This document shows positions 42,639 through 50,470 of a stretch of 64,000 nucleotides of DNA, in pieces (position 1 is the first letter of the stretch; each line of letters starts with the position of its first letter). The DNA comes from an uncultured Lachnospiraceae bacterium (lineage in GTDB: Bacteria > Bacillota > Clostridia > Lachnospirales > Lachnospiraceae). The stretch covers positions 35,146 to 99,145 of the forward strand of contig CATKXR010000010.1 in the NCBI GenBank assembly GCA_949840805.1, given 5' to 3'. The position numbers and the translations under genes were made by a program. The notes beneath the pieces are model-generated. The model was not told where the DNA came from. It made no database searches and saw nothing but the letters and a program-made list of their open reading frames with translations.

Positions 42639-43655
42639 TCACTCCCCGCTCCATCCTCCCGCGCTCTCCTCGGTCCTGTCCCGCAGCATCAGGTCATTTA
42701 CCGCCGCCCTTGCAGGCTTGCCCTCGAAGAGCACCTTGTTGACTTCCGCGATGATAGGCACCGGTACCTGATACTTCTCTGCCAGGGCCAGTCCCGCCCG
42801 GGCGGAATAGACACCTTCCACCACCATCTGGACCTCATCCATGGCTTCCTTCATAGAATATCCCCTGCCTATGAGGATTCCTGCCCGCCGGTTGCGGCTG
42901 TGCATACTGGCGCAGGTCACGATCAGGTCCCCGATCCCGGAGAGCCCGCCAAAGGTCTCCCGCTTTCCTCCCATGGCGATCCCCAGACGGGTGATCTCAT
43001 AGATTCCCCTGGTAATCAGGGCCGCCTTGGTATTGTCCCCGTATCCCAGGCCATCGGCAATCCCTGCCGCCAGCGCAATGACATTTTTCAGGGCGCCGCC
43101 GATCTCGATTCCCAACACATCGGGGCTTGTATAGACACGGAACACCGGGCTCATAAACTGTTCCTGGATAAATTCCGCCGTTTTCCTGTTTCCGGCTCCC
43201 GCCACGCAGGTTGTGGGAAGCCCCCGGCTCACCTCTTCTGCATGGCTCGGCCCTGACAGCACGGCTGCATCGGCCATGGGAAGCTCCTCTTTAATCACGG
43301 CTGAAAGAGTCTTTAAGGAACTGTCCTCAATCCCTTTTGCCACATTGACCAGAACCTGCCCGTCTCTGCAGAACGGACGCATTTTGGCGGCTGTCTGACG
43401 CACATAAATAGACGGCACCGCCAGGACCAGCAGTTCTTTATCCTCCATAGCCTGTGCTAAGTCTGCCGTGAAAATCATGTCCTCCGGCAGTCTTAAATCA
43501 GGCAGGGTCCGAAGCCTTCTGGTCCGGTTCAGCTCCTCGATCTCTTCTTTTATGGCCGACCATACCGTCACCTGGTTTCCCTGATGGTACAACAAGGAAG
43601 CCAGCGCAATCCCCCAGCTTCCGGAACCAATTACTCCTATCTGTGCCATAGGCAT
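42639..43655 (-). CDS. gpsA: Glycerol-3-phosphate dehydrogenase [NAD(P)+]
   Basis: 338 residues. N-terminal nucleotide site GSGSWGIALASLLYHQG, then SGPSHAEEVSRGLPT, and the catalytic-lysine helix GGALKNVIALAAGIADGLGY. It makes sn-glycerol-3-phosphate for phospholipid synthesis and pairs functionally with PlsY encoded just upstream in the same operon. Length and motifs are normal. It ends the der-plsY-gpsA unit, beside the Uma2 remnant and capsule locus. Confidence 0.95.
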   Translation of the reverse strand: MPMAQIGVIGSGSWGIALASLLYHQGNQVTVWSAIKEEIEELNRTRRLRTLPDLRLPEDMIFTADLAQAMEDKELLVLAVPSIYVRQTAAKMRPFCRDGQVLVNVAKGIEDSSLKTLSAVIKEELPMADAAVLSGPSHAEEVSRGLPTTCVAGAGNRKTAEFIQEQFMSPVFRVYTSPDVLGIEIGGALKNVIALAAGIADGLGYGDNTKAALITRGIYEITRLGIAMGGKRETFGGLSGIGDLIVTCASMHSRNRRAGILIGRGYSMKEAMDEVQMVVEGVYSARAGLALAEKYQVPVPIIAEVNKVLFEGKPARAAVNDLMLRDRTEESAGGWSGE

Positions 43656-43693
43656 TCCATCCTTTCCCGTATGTTATTGTTGCAGGAGGCCCT

Positions 43694-44329
43694 CTACGCC
43701 TTCTTTGCCCCCAGCTTGTTCTCCGTGCCGGAAAGAAGCCGTTTAATGTTGCTTCGATGACGCCAGACTGCCATCATGGTGATCACGGAAACCATGACGC
43801 AGAATTCCGGCAAAGCATTTTCCTGCACTCCGTAATCTCCTCTCATGCCAAAGTATATCATCCCGGCAAGAAACACCAGCATCACTAAGATGGAGCCTAA
43901 GGACACATAGCGGGTAGCCGCCACTGCCAGGACAAACACTACCAGGCATACCAGCATGATCCGCCAGTCCAGGGCGGCAAAAAGCCCTGCGGAAGCCGCA
44001 ATCCCCTTTCCTCCTTTAAATCCCATGTAGAAAGGAAAATTGTGTCCCAACACTACTCCGAAGCCTGTGTAAAGCAGGTATACATACATCATTCCCGGCT
44101 GCTCCCGGTACAGATACCGGGTCAGAAGGCAGGCCAGAATCATTTTTGACACATCCCCGGTAAATACGATGAGCGCGGCCTTTTTTCCCATGACCCGCAG
44201 CACATTGGTACTGCCGGAATTGCCGCTGCCATATTTGCGGATATCCATGTTGTGGGCCTTGCTGTAAAGATATCCTGTCTGAAACAATCCAAATACATAG
44301 CCTAGAATAAGGCATACCACCCGTTCCAT
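43694..44329 (-). CDS. plsY: Acyl-phosphate:glycerol-3-phosphate acyltransferase PlsY
   Basis: 211 residues with five hydrophobic segments. PlsY motifs are the early GSGNSGSTNVLRVMGKK, the GFKGGKGIAASAGLF loop and PFYMG. It acylates position 1 of glycerol-3-phosphate using acyl-phosphate. The ATG overlaps the der stop (TAATG), and gpsA follows, the common Clostridia order. Confidence 0.95.
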   Translation of the reverse strand: MERVVCLILGYVFGLFQTGYLYSKAHNMDIRKYGSGNSGSTNVLRVMGKKAALIVFTGDVSKMILACLLTRYLYREQPGMMYVYLLYTGFGVVLGHNFPFYMGFKGGKGIAASAGLFAALDWRIMLVCLVVFVLAVAATRYVSLGSILVMLVFLAGMIYFGMRGDYGVQENALPEFCVMVSVITMMAVWRHRSNIKRLLSGTENKLGAKKA

Positions 44330-45657
44330 TACTGCTCCTTTCCGGACCGCTCACGAATGAGGAACTTGAGAGCCGTCCCCTTGAATCCAAAAGTTTCCCG
44401 GATCTTGTTTTCCAGATACCGCACATACGAAAAATGCATCAGTTCTTTGTCATTGACAAAAACCACAAAAGTGGGGGGCTTTACCGCCACCTGGGTCATA
44501 TAGAACAGTTTCAGCCGTTTCCCCTTGTCAGACGGCGGCTGCTGCAGCGCTACGGCCTCTGTCATGATCTCATTGAGCACGCCCGTGGAAACGCGCATAT
44601 TCTGGTTCTCCCTGACCACATCGATCAGTTCAAACAGTCTGGACAGCCGCTGGCCCGTGGCCGCAGAGATGAAAATCATCTCCGCATACTGGATGAAAGA
44701 CAGGGTGTTCTGGATTTTCTTTGTATATTCATAAATGGTCTTGTCCGTCTTCTCGATGGCATCCCATTTATTCACGGCTATGATAATCCCTTTGCCCCGG
44801 TCATGGGCGATTCCGGCAATCTTGGCATCCTGTTCCGTCACGCCTTCCGTTGCATCGATGACCAGCACCACCACGTCCGCCCGCTCTACTGCCGAGACCG
44901 TGCGGATAATGCTGTAACGTTCCAAATCCTCCCTGACCTTGCTTTTTCTCCGGAGGCCGGCCGTGTCAATAAATACATATTCCGTTCCCTCATGAACCAC
45001 CTCTGTGTCTACCGCGTCCCGGGTAGTACCGGCAATATCCGATACGATCACCCGGTTGGCGCCGGTCAGACGGTTGATGATGGAAGATTTCCCCACATTG
45101 GGCTTTCCCACAATAGCCACCCTGGGACGGTCGTCCTCTTCCGCGTCAAGCTGCTCCGCCCTGAAGTGCTTTGCCACCTCATCCAGCAGTTCTCCAATCC
45201 CCAGCCGGGAAGCGGCTGACACGGCAACCGGCTCCCCGATTCCCAGGTTATAAAATTCATAGACGTCATTCCCGAATTTTTGGAAGCTGTCCACCTTATT
45301 GACAGCCAGAACCACCGGCTTTTTGGAACGCCGCAGCATGTCCGCCACTTTGGAATCGGAATCCACCAGCCCCTGCCGCACATCCACAATAAAAACGATC
45401 ACGTCTGCCGTGTCAATGGCGATCTGGGCCTGTTCCCGCATCTGGGAGAGGATGATATCTTTGCTGTCCGGCTCGATACCGCCTGTGTCAATCAGCGTAA
45501 AATTCATATCCAGCCAGGTACAGTCCGCATAGATCCGGTCTCTGGTGACGCCGGGAGTATCTTTTACGATGGAGATGGTGCTTCCTGCCAGCGCGTTGAA
45601 AAGAGTGGATTTCCCCACATTCGGACGCCCTACGATGGCGACAATCGGTTTACTCAT
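44329..45657 (-). CDS. der: Ribosome biogenesis GTPase Der (EngA)
   Basis: 442 residues from the ATG that follows AGGAGAACAAGA; an in-frame extension to 45708 lacks a site and is not seen in the family. Two tandem GTPase domains (G1 motifs [11 protein letters not shown] and [14 protein letters not shown]3 DTGGIEP and DTAGLRR; G4 NKVD and NKWD) and a C-terminal KH-like domain ending [15 protein letters not shown]. It acts in 50S subunit maturation. Confidence 0.96.
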   Translation of the reverse strand: MSKPIVAIVGRPNVGKSTLFNALAGSTISIVKDTPGVTRDRIYADCTWLDMNFTLIDTGGIEPDSKDIILSQMREQAQIAIDTADVIVFIVDVRQGLVDSDSKVADMLRRSKKPVVLAVNKVDSFQKFGNDVYEFYNLGIGEPVAVSAASRLGIGELLDEVAKHFRAEQLDAEEDDRPRVAIVGKPNVGKSSIINRLTGANRVIVSDIAGTTRDAVDTEVVHEGTEYVFIDTAGLRRKSKVREDLERYSIIRTVSAVERADVVVLVIDATEGVTEQDAKIAGIAHDRGKGIIIAVNKWDAIEKTDKTIYEYTKKIQNTLSFIQYAEMIFISAATGQRLSRLFELIDVVRENQNMRVSTGVLNEIMTEAVALQQPPSDKGKRLKLFYMTQVAVKPPTFVVFVNDKELMHFSYVRYLENKIRETFGFKGTALKFLIRERSGKEQ

Positions 45658-45813
45658 TCTTGTTCTCCTATTCTGAGGCATCTGTTTACCATTTGATGCC
45701 TTTACCATTCTTTCTGTTCTCCGGACAAAGGCAGCAGGGGGACAAATCCCTCTGGCAATGCCTGATTCTCTGTGTAAAACGGCAAAGTTCCGGTTTCAGC
45801 CTGTCCGGAATCC

Positions 45814-47229
45814 TTAAGGAAGTTCCAGGGGCTCGTAACCTTCATAAAAAATCGGTTCTCCTGTCCCGTCCTCTGGTTCTCCCAGTCCTAAGATCCCGTA
45901 CACCAGATCCCGCCCGCCTGATTTTACAATATTTACCGGGACTTGTAAAGCATTTTGTACCTCTGTCCGGGTCACATCGTCAAGAAACACTTCTTCTCCG
46001 CTCCGGAACATACAGGAAGGAAGCAGCAGCCGCTCCCCCAGCCTTTTGCCTGCAAGCTGTCTCATTACGTCCTGACCGGTCAGAAGCCCTGCCACCGTTA
46101 TCATCTCTCCGAAAAAATCATTGCGGACGGCATAGAGGCACACTTTTTTTTCGGGATACCGCCCGGTGATCTTCTCCACCTGTTTTTTCAAATAAGGATA
46201 GGCAAGCCGGCCGGTGGCAATGGATAAGGTCTCTCTCTTATGCATTTGCATTGCGGCCGGGGATACAGCTTCCGGTAGTTCCTCCTCTTCCAGTTCTTTC
46301 AGGGCGTCCGTCACCTCCCGGTCCAGCAGACGCAGCATCCCGACCCCGTTCTCAAGCTGGGGATATCCGTCATACCGCTCTTCTTCCGGCAGTTCCCGCC
46401 CTGCCAGTATATAAAATTCGTCACTGGCATGGACAAAGTGAGTCCCATGTTCCGAAACTATCTTTTTCTGCCATCGCTCGATGATCTCGATGGCCTCTGC
46501 TGCCGACTCCCTGTCAAAAGGCTCTAACGGCTCCAGCCCGTCCCGGAATTTGGAAAGGCCCACCGGCACCACGGACAAGCTCTGCATATAAGGCAGATAC
46601 CTTGACAAATCTTCAATGGTCTTCTCCAGCTCCGCCCCGTCGTTAAACCCGCGGCACAGGACGATCTGCCCATTCATAGGCACCTGGGCCTCATAGAGCC
46701 TGTCCATCTTTTTTAAGGACTCCCCGGCAAAACGGTTGTGGAGCATCCGGCAGCGCAGGCCGGGATTGGTGGTGTGGACGGAAATGTTGATCGGCGCCAG
46801 GTGGAAGCGGATGATCCGCTCGATATCCTCTTCTTTCATATTGGTTAAGGTAATGTAATTCCCTTGAAGAAATGACAGCCTGGAATCATCGTCCTTAAAA
46901 TAAAGAGTTTCCCGCATCCCGGGCGGCATCTGGTCGATAAAACAGAAAATGCACTTGTTGCAGCAGGATTTGTAATCGCTCATCAGGCCGTTTTCAAAGA
47001 CAATCCCCATATCCTCATGGTAATGCCAGGTCTCCAGCTCCCACAGCTCTCCGTCCGCCTTCTCCACCAGCATGACCATGTTTTCGCTGTCCTCATAATA
47101 TTTATAATCAAACACATCCTGAATCTCATTTCCGTTGATCTCTAAAAGAAGATCCCCAGGCGCAAGCTCCAGCTCCTCTGCGATGGAGCCAGGCTTCACG
47201 GCCCGGATCTTGTGTCCTCGTTTTTTCAT
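45814..47229 (-). CDS. DUF512 radical-SAM-like protein with PDZ domain
   Basis: 471 residues. An N-terminal PDZ-like segment (IRAVKPGSIAEELELAPGDL) is followed by a Cys cluster typical of radical SAM proteins (CCNKCIFCFIDQMPPGMRET) and the DUF512 C-terminal domain (HASDEFYILAGRELPEEERY). The family is conserved next to der in Clostridia and cyanobacteria; the reaction is unknown. Its own promoter is at 47296-47324. It is the first gene of the DUF512-der-plsY-gpsA unit. Confidence 0.85.
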   Translation of the reverse strand: MKKRGHKIRAVKPGSIAEELELAPGDLLLEINGNEIQDVFDYKYYEDSENMVMLVEKADGELWELETWHYHEDMGIVFENGLMSDYKSCCNKCIFCFIDQMPPGMRETLYFKDDDSRLSFLQGNYITLTNMKEEDIERIIRFHLAPINISVHTTNPGLRCRMLHNRFAGESLKKMDRLYEAQVPMNGQIVLCRGFNDGAELEKTIEDLSRYLPYMQSLSVVPVGLSKFRDGLEPLEPFDRESAAEAIEIIERWQKKIVSEHGTHFVHASDEFYILAGRELPEEERYDGYPQLENGVGMLRLLDREVTDALKELEEEELPEAVSPAAMQMHKRETLSIATGRLAYPYLKKQVEKITGRYPEKKVCLYAVRNDFFGEMITVAGLLTGQDVMRQLAGKRLGERLLLPSCMFRSGEEVFLDDVTRTEVQNALQVPVNIVKSGGRDLVYGILGLGEPEDGTGEPIFYEGYEPLELP

Positions 47230-47295
47230 GGCAAACCACTTTATAACAGCCAGAGAGTTTCTGGACCGTTACATTTCCTCTCCTGTTCTTTCTTT

Positions 47296-47324
47296 ATCAT
47301 AACAAGATTCCCTCCCTTTGTAAA
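47296..47324 (-). promoter_or_regulatory. Promoter of the DUF512-der-plsY-gpsA unit
   Basis: Minus strand -35 TTTACA (47324-47319), 17-bp spacer, -10 TATGAT (47301-47296) with a TG extension. It is divergent from the prs promoter. Confidence 0.65.
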
Positions 47325-47367
47325 GGAAGGCGGCTTTGTTTTTTTTTGCAAAATACGACACTTTCTA

Positions 47368-47397
47368 TTGACGTCTTCCTTTTGCAGATGCTATAAG
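47368..47397 (+). promoter_or_regulatory. Promoter of prs
   Basis: -35 TTGACG (47368-47373), 18-bp spacer, -10 TATAAG (47392-47397), followed by a ~45-nt leader to the AAAGGAG site of prs. Confidence 0.65.
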
Positions 47398-47446
47398 TAA
47401 TATAGTGCAGTATTATCGCAACTTTTGATTCCGAAAGGAGCCTGCC

Positions 47447-48655
47447 ATGGCAAACCATTATGTGTTCAATGACATTCTGCCTATTGCACCATTGAAAATT
47501 GCAGCGCTGGAAAGCTGTAGAAGCTTTGCCGAGAAAGTAAACAACCACATTGTGGAATTTCGGAAAAACGACACGGAAGAACTGATCCGCCGGCAAAAGG
47601 ACTTAAATTACCGGGGCTACAATGTAGATTCCTACCTTCTTAAATGCTCCTGCCCCCGTTTTGGCTCCGGCGAGGCAAAGGCTGTTATTCACGAGTCCGT
47701 CCGTGGCGCTGACCTGTTTGCCATGGTGGACGTGACCAATTACAGCATTTCTTATTCTGTCTGCGGATATACCAACCACATGTCCCCGGACGACCATTTC
47801 CAGGATTTAAAACGGATCATCGGCGCCACCGTGGCCACAGCCCACCGGGTCAACGTGATCATGCCGTTCCTCTATGAAGGGCGCCAGCACAAACGGACCA
47901 AACGGGAGTCCTTAGACTGCGCCATGGCCTTAGAAGAACTGATTTCCATGGGCGTCTCCAATATCATTACCTTTGACGCCCACGACCCGCGGGTGCAGAA
48001 TGCCATACCCTTAAGCGGCTTTGACAACTTTATGCCTACCTACCAGTTTATCAAGACCCTGTTTGGCTATGACCGCTCCTTAAAGATCGACAAAGACCAT
48101 CTGATGGTAATCAGCCCTGACGAGGGGGCTATGAACCGGGCCGTATACCTTGCCAACAACTTAAGCGTAGACATGGGAATGTTCTACAAACGCCGTGACT
48201 ATTCCCGGGTTATCGACGGAAGGAACCCCATTGTTGCCCATGAATTTTTAGGTTCCTCCGTAGAGGGCAAGACCGTGCTGATCATTGACGATATGATCGC
48301 CTCAGGGGAAAGCATGTTAGACACGGCAAGAGAGCTGAAAGACCGGAAGGCCAAAAAGGTCATCATCTGCTGCACCTTTGGCCTGTTCACAAACGGCCTT
48401 GAAAAATTTGACGAATTTTACCATAAAGGCTATATCGATTATGTGATCACCACCAATTTAAACCACCGCCCGCCAGAGCTTTTTGAGCGGAAATGGTATC
48501 TGGAGGCCGATATGAGCCGCTACATGGCGGCCATCATCAATTCCTTTAACCACGATGTCTCCATCGGGACCGCGTTGTCCTCCACAGAAAAGATCCAAAA
48601 GCTGGTCAGGCGTTACCAGTCGGACGGGTATGATTATTTCCAGAGGATTGAATAG
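47447..48655 (+). CDS. prs: Ribose-phosphate pyrophosphokinase (long form)
   Basis: 402 residues. PRPP synthetase motifs are FDAHDPRVQNAIPL, the PRPP-binding loop VLIIDDMIASGESMLDTA, and RTKRESL in the flexible region. About 80 residues longer than the usual ~315-residue bacterial enzyme, with an extra N-terminal part (residues ~1-75), a variant common in Lachnospiraceae and relatives. It makes PRPP from ribose-5-phosphate and ATP for nucleotide, His and Trp synthesis. It is one of the few plus-strand genes here, with its own promoter, and is divergent from the DUF512 gene. Confidence 0.92.
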   Translation: MANHYVFNDILPIAPLKIAALESCRSFAEKVNNHIVEFRKNDTEELIRRQKDLNYRGYNVDSYLLKCSCPRFGSGEAKAVIHESVRGADLFAMVDVTNYSISYSVCGYTNHMSPDDHFQDLKRIIGATVATAHRVNVIMPFLYEGRQHKRTKRESLDCAMALEELISMGVSNIITFDAHDPRVQNAIPLSGFDNFMPTYQFIKTLFGYDRSLKIDKDHLMVISPDEGAMNRAVYLANNLSVDMGMFYKRRDYSRVIDGRNPIVAHEFLGSSVEGKTVLIIDDMIASGESMLDTARELKDRKAKKVIICCTFGLFTNGLEKFDEFYHKGYIDYVITTNLNHRPPELFERKWYLEADMSRYMAAIINSFNHDVSIGTALSSTEKIQKLVRRYQSDGYDYFQRIE

Positions 48656-48687
48656 ACGACGCTGCCCCCACAGAACGGCCGATAACG

Positions 48688-48730
48688 CCGCCTGGCCTGT
48701 TGCCCGTACCCTGGGTAACAGACCAGGCGG
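48688..48730. repeat. Palindrome after prs, short member of the dispersed repeat family
   Basis: CCGCCTGGCCTGTTGCCC pairs with GGGTAACAGACCAGGCGG around a 7-base loop (16 of 18 pairs). It shares CCTGGCC..GTT..CCCGTACCC with the copies at 2.66 and 59.8 kb. It sits between convergent prs and the SpoIIE gene and may act as a bidirectional terminator, although no T run follows. Confidence 0.7.
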
Positions 48731-48758
48731 ACCTTTCAAAATATCCGCTCCCGCCCCT

Positions 48759-50432
48759 CTATTCGCTCCTGTCCTCCTTCATTTTCTCCCTAAATTCCAA
48801 ACAAAGCATAGTAATATCGTCAAACTGCTCCTCATCCCCGACAAAAGCGTCAATATCCTCTTTGATTACAGCCAAAAGCTCCGCCGCGCCTGCCCTTGAA
48901 TTCTGCACCAGGATCTTTTCCAGCCTGAGCATTCCGTAAAGCTTCTTTTCTTTGTTGGCCGCCTCCGTCACCCCGTCCGTGTACTGGAAAATTTTATCCC
49001 CTTCTTCAAGCTGTAGAAAGCCGCACTGATACCGCATTCCCTCCATTCCTGCAAGCACAAAGCCCGGACGGACCTTATACGGGCCAAAAACCCCGTTTTT
49101 CCTGCAGATAAAAGGAATCTCATGGCCTGCGTTGACAAAGCACAACTCCCCGGTGACAAGATCCAGCACCCCTTCAAAAGCCGTGATAAACAACCCTTCC
49201 CTGTTCGACTCGCACAAAAGATCATTGACTTTTGTAAAGACTTCTCCAAGATCCCTTCCCGGCTGCGTGTGGTCCTTGATCAGGGTTTTGCCGATTACCA
49301 TAAAAAGAGCGGCCGGGACACCTTTTCCTGACACATCCGCCACCACGATTGCCAGATGTCTTTCATCTACCATGAAGAAATCATAAAAATCACCGCCCAC
49401 TTCCTTCGCCGGATTCATGGTTGCAAAGATATCAAAAGTCGGCTCCTCCGGAAAAGCCGGAAAAATACAGGGCAGGATATCGGCCTGTATTTTCGCCGCA
49501 AGGCCAAGCTCCGTGCTGATTCTTTCCTTCTCCCTGGTTTCCTTTACCAGATCTTTCATGAAGCTCTTAATGTCTTCCGCCATGGCGGCAAGGGACTCGG
49601 CGAGAACCTGCATCTCGTCGTCTGACCGGATCTGCAGATCTTCGAACCGGAGCAGCTCCGGATCGTCTTCCCTGCGGCTGGCTTCCACAAATTCCTCCGC
49701 CGCCGTCTGTATTTTCGAGATGGGAACCAAAATCCTGTTTTTGAGCCACTGATACATCCCAGCGAGAAATACTCCTGTCAGCAGAATCATCCCCGCCGCC
49801 GCGGTTTCCACATAACGTGTCAGGTTTCTCTGGATCTCGTTTATGGAAATGTCAACGGCCAGGACCGCCACCTTCTCCCCTGTGGAATTCAATATGGGAA
49901 CCAGCCCGGTATAATCATAGCCAAAGCTGGTTTTATCTATGAAATAGCTGATCTCCTTATCGTCCCCCTGCATCTTTTCCAGATAAAGGGCCGCCACCCT
50001 GGAAGAATATACGTCTCCCGTGAGTTTGCCGAACACCTCAAGCGTATCCTGATAAAGCTCCCAATCATATTCCGTTGAGCCTACCATCACATCCAGCATA
50101 TTGTCACGTTCATTGGTGTTTAAGGGTTTTACAATATAAATGTATTCGATATCATATATTCCCTTGATCCGGTCGATAATCTCCTGGGTCCTGTAATAGT
50201 CCTCCGACTTCCTGCCCGTAAAGATGCAGTTTTCCAGGTCGTCCCCGTCGATTTCCGTCAGGGCATACTGAAGGATCCCCTTCATGTATGCCTGATACTG
50301 GCCCATCATGCCGCGAAAATAATTTACCGCGCCAAAAGCCGCCATGACCAGGCTCAGAAAAAAACAGAATGCCGCGCAGACAAGGAGAACCTTTTTACTG
50401 AGCTTATGCCTGCATGTCCTTTTATCTTCCAT
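48759..50432 (-). CDS. SpoIIE-type PP2C phosphatase with Cache-like sensor and HAMP
   Basis: 557 residues: helix at ~15-37, extracytoplasmic sensor region ~40-205 (Cache-like), second helix ~207-228, HAMP-like linker, then the SpoIIE/RsbU phosphatase domain from ~325 (GGDFYDFFMVDERHLAIVVA; ADVSGKGVPAALFMV; TDGVTEA). Such proteins dephosphorylate anti-anti-sigma proteins in partner-switching systems. An RsbW-like kinase lies three genes upstream in the same orientation, supporting a local signalling circuit; no STAS-domain antagonist is visible in the window. Confidence 0.85.
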   Translation of the reverse strand: MEDKRTCRHKLSKKVLLVCAAFCFFLSLVMAAFGAVNYFRGMMGQYQAYMKGILQYALTEIDGDDLENCIFTGRKSEDYYRTQEIIDRIKGIYDIEYIYIVKPLNTNERDNMLDVMVGSTEYDWELYQDTLEVFGKLTGDVYSSRVAALYLEKMQGDDKEISYFIDKTSFGYDYTGLVPILNSTGEKVAVLAVDISINEIQRNLTRYVETAAAGMILLTGVFLAGMYQWLKNRILVPISKIQTAAEEFVEASRREDDPELLRFEDLQIRSDDEMQVLAESLAAMAEDIKSFMKDLVKETREKERISTELGLAAKIQADILPCIFPAFPEEPTFDIFATMNPAKEVGGDFYDFFMVDERHLAIVVADVSGKGVPAALFMVIGKTLIKDHTQPGRDLGEVFTKVNDLLCESNREGLFITAFEGVLDLVTGELCFVNAGHEIPFICRKNGVFGPYKVRPGFVLAGMEGMRYQCGFLQLEEGDKIFQYTDGVTEAANKEKKLYGMLRLEKILVQNSRAGAAELLAVIKEDIDAFVGDEEQFDDITMLCLEFREKMKEDRSE

Positions 50433-50470
50433 ATTCCCTTACATTCCTTTCCATTTGCTCAGGCTTTCTT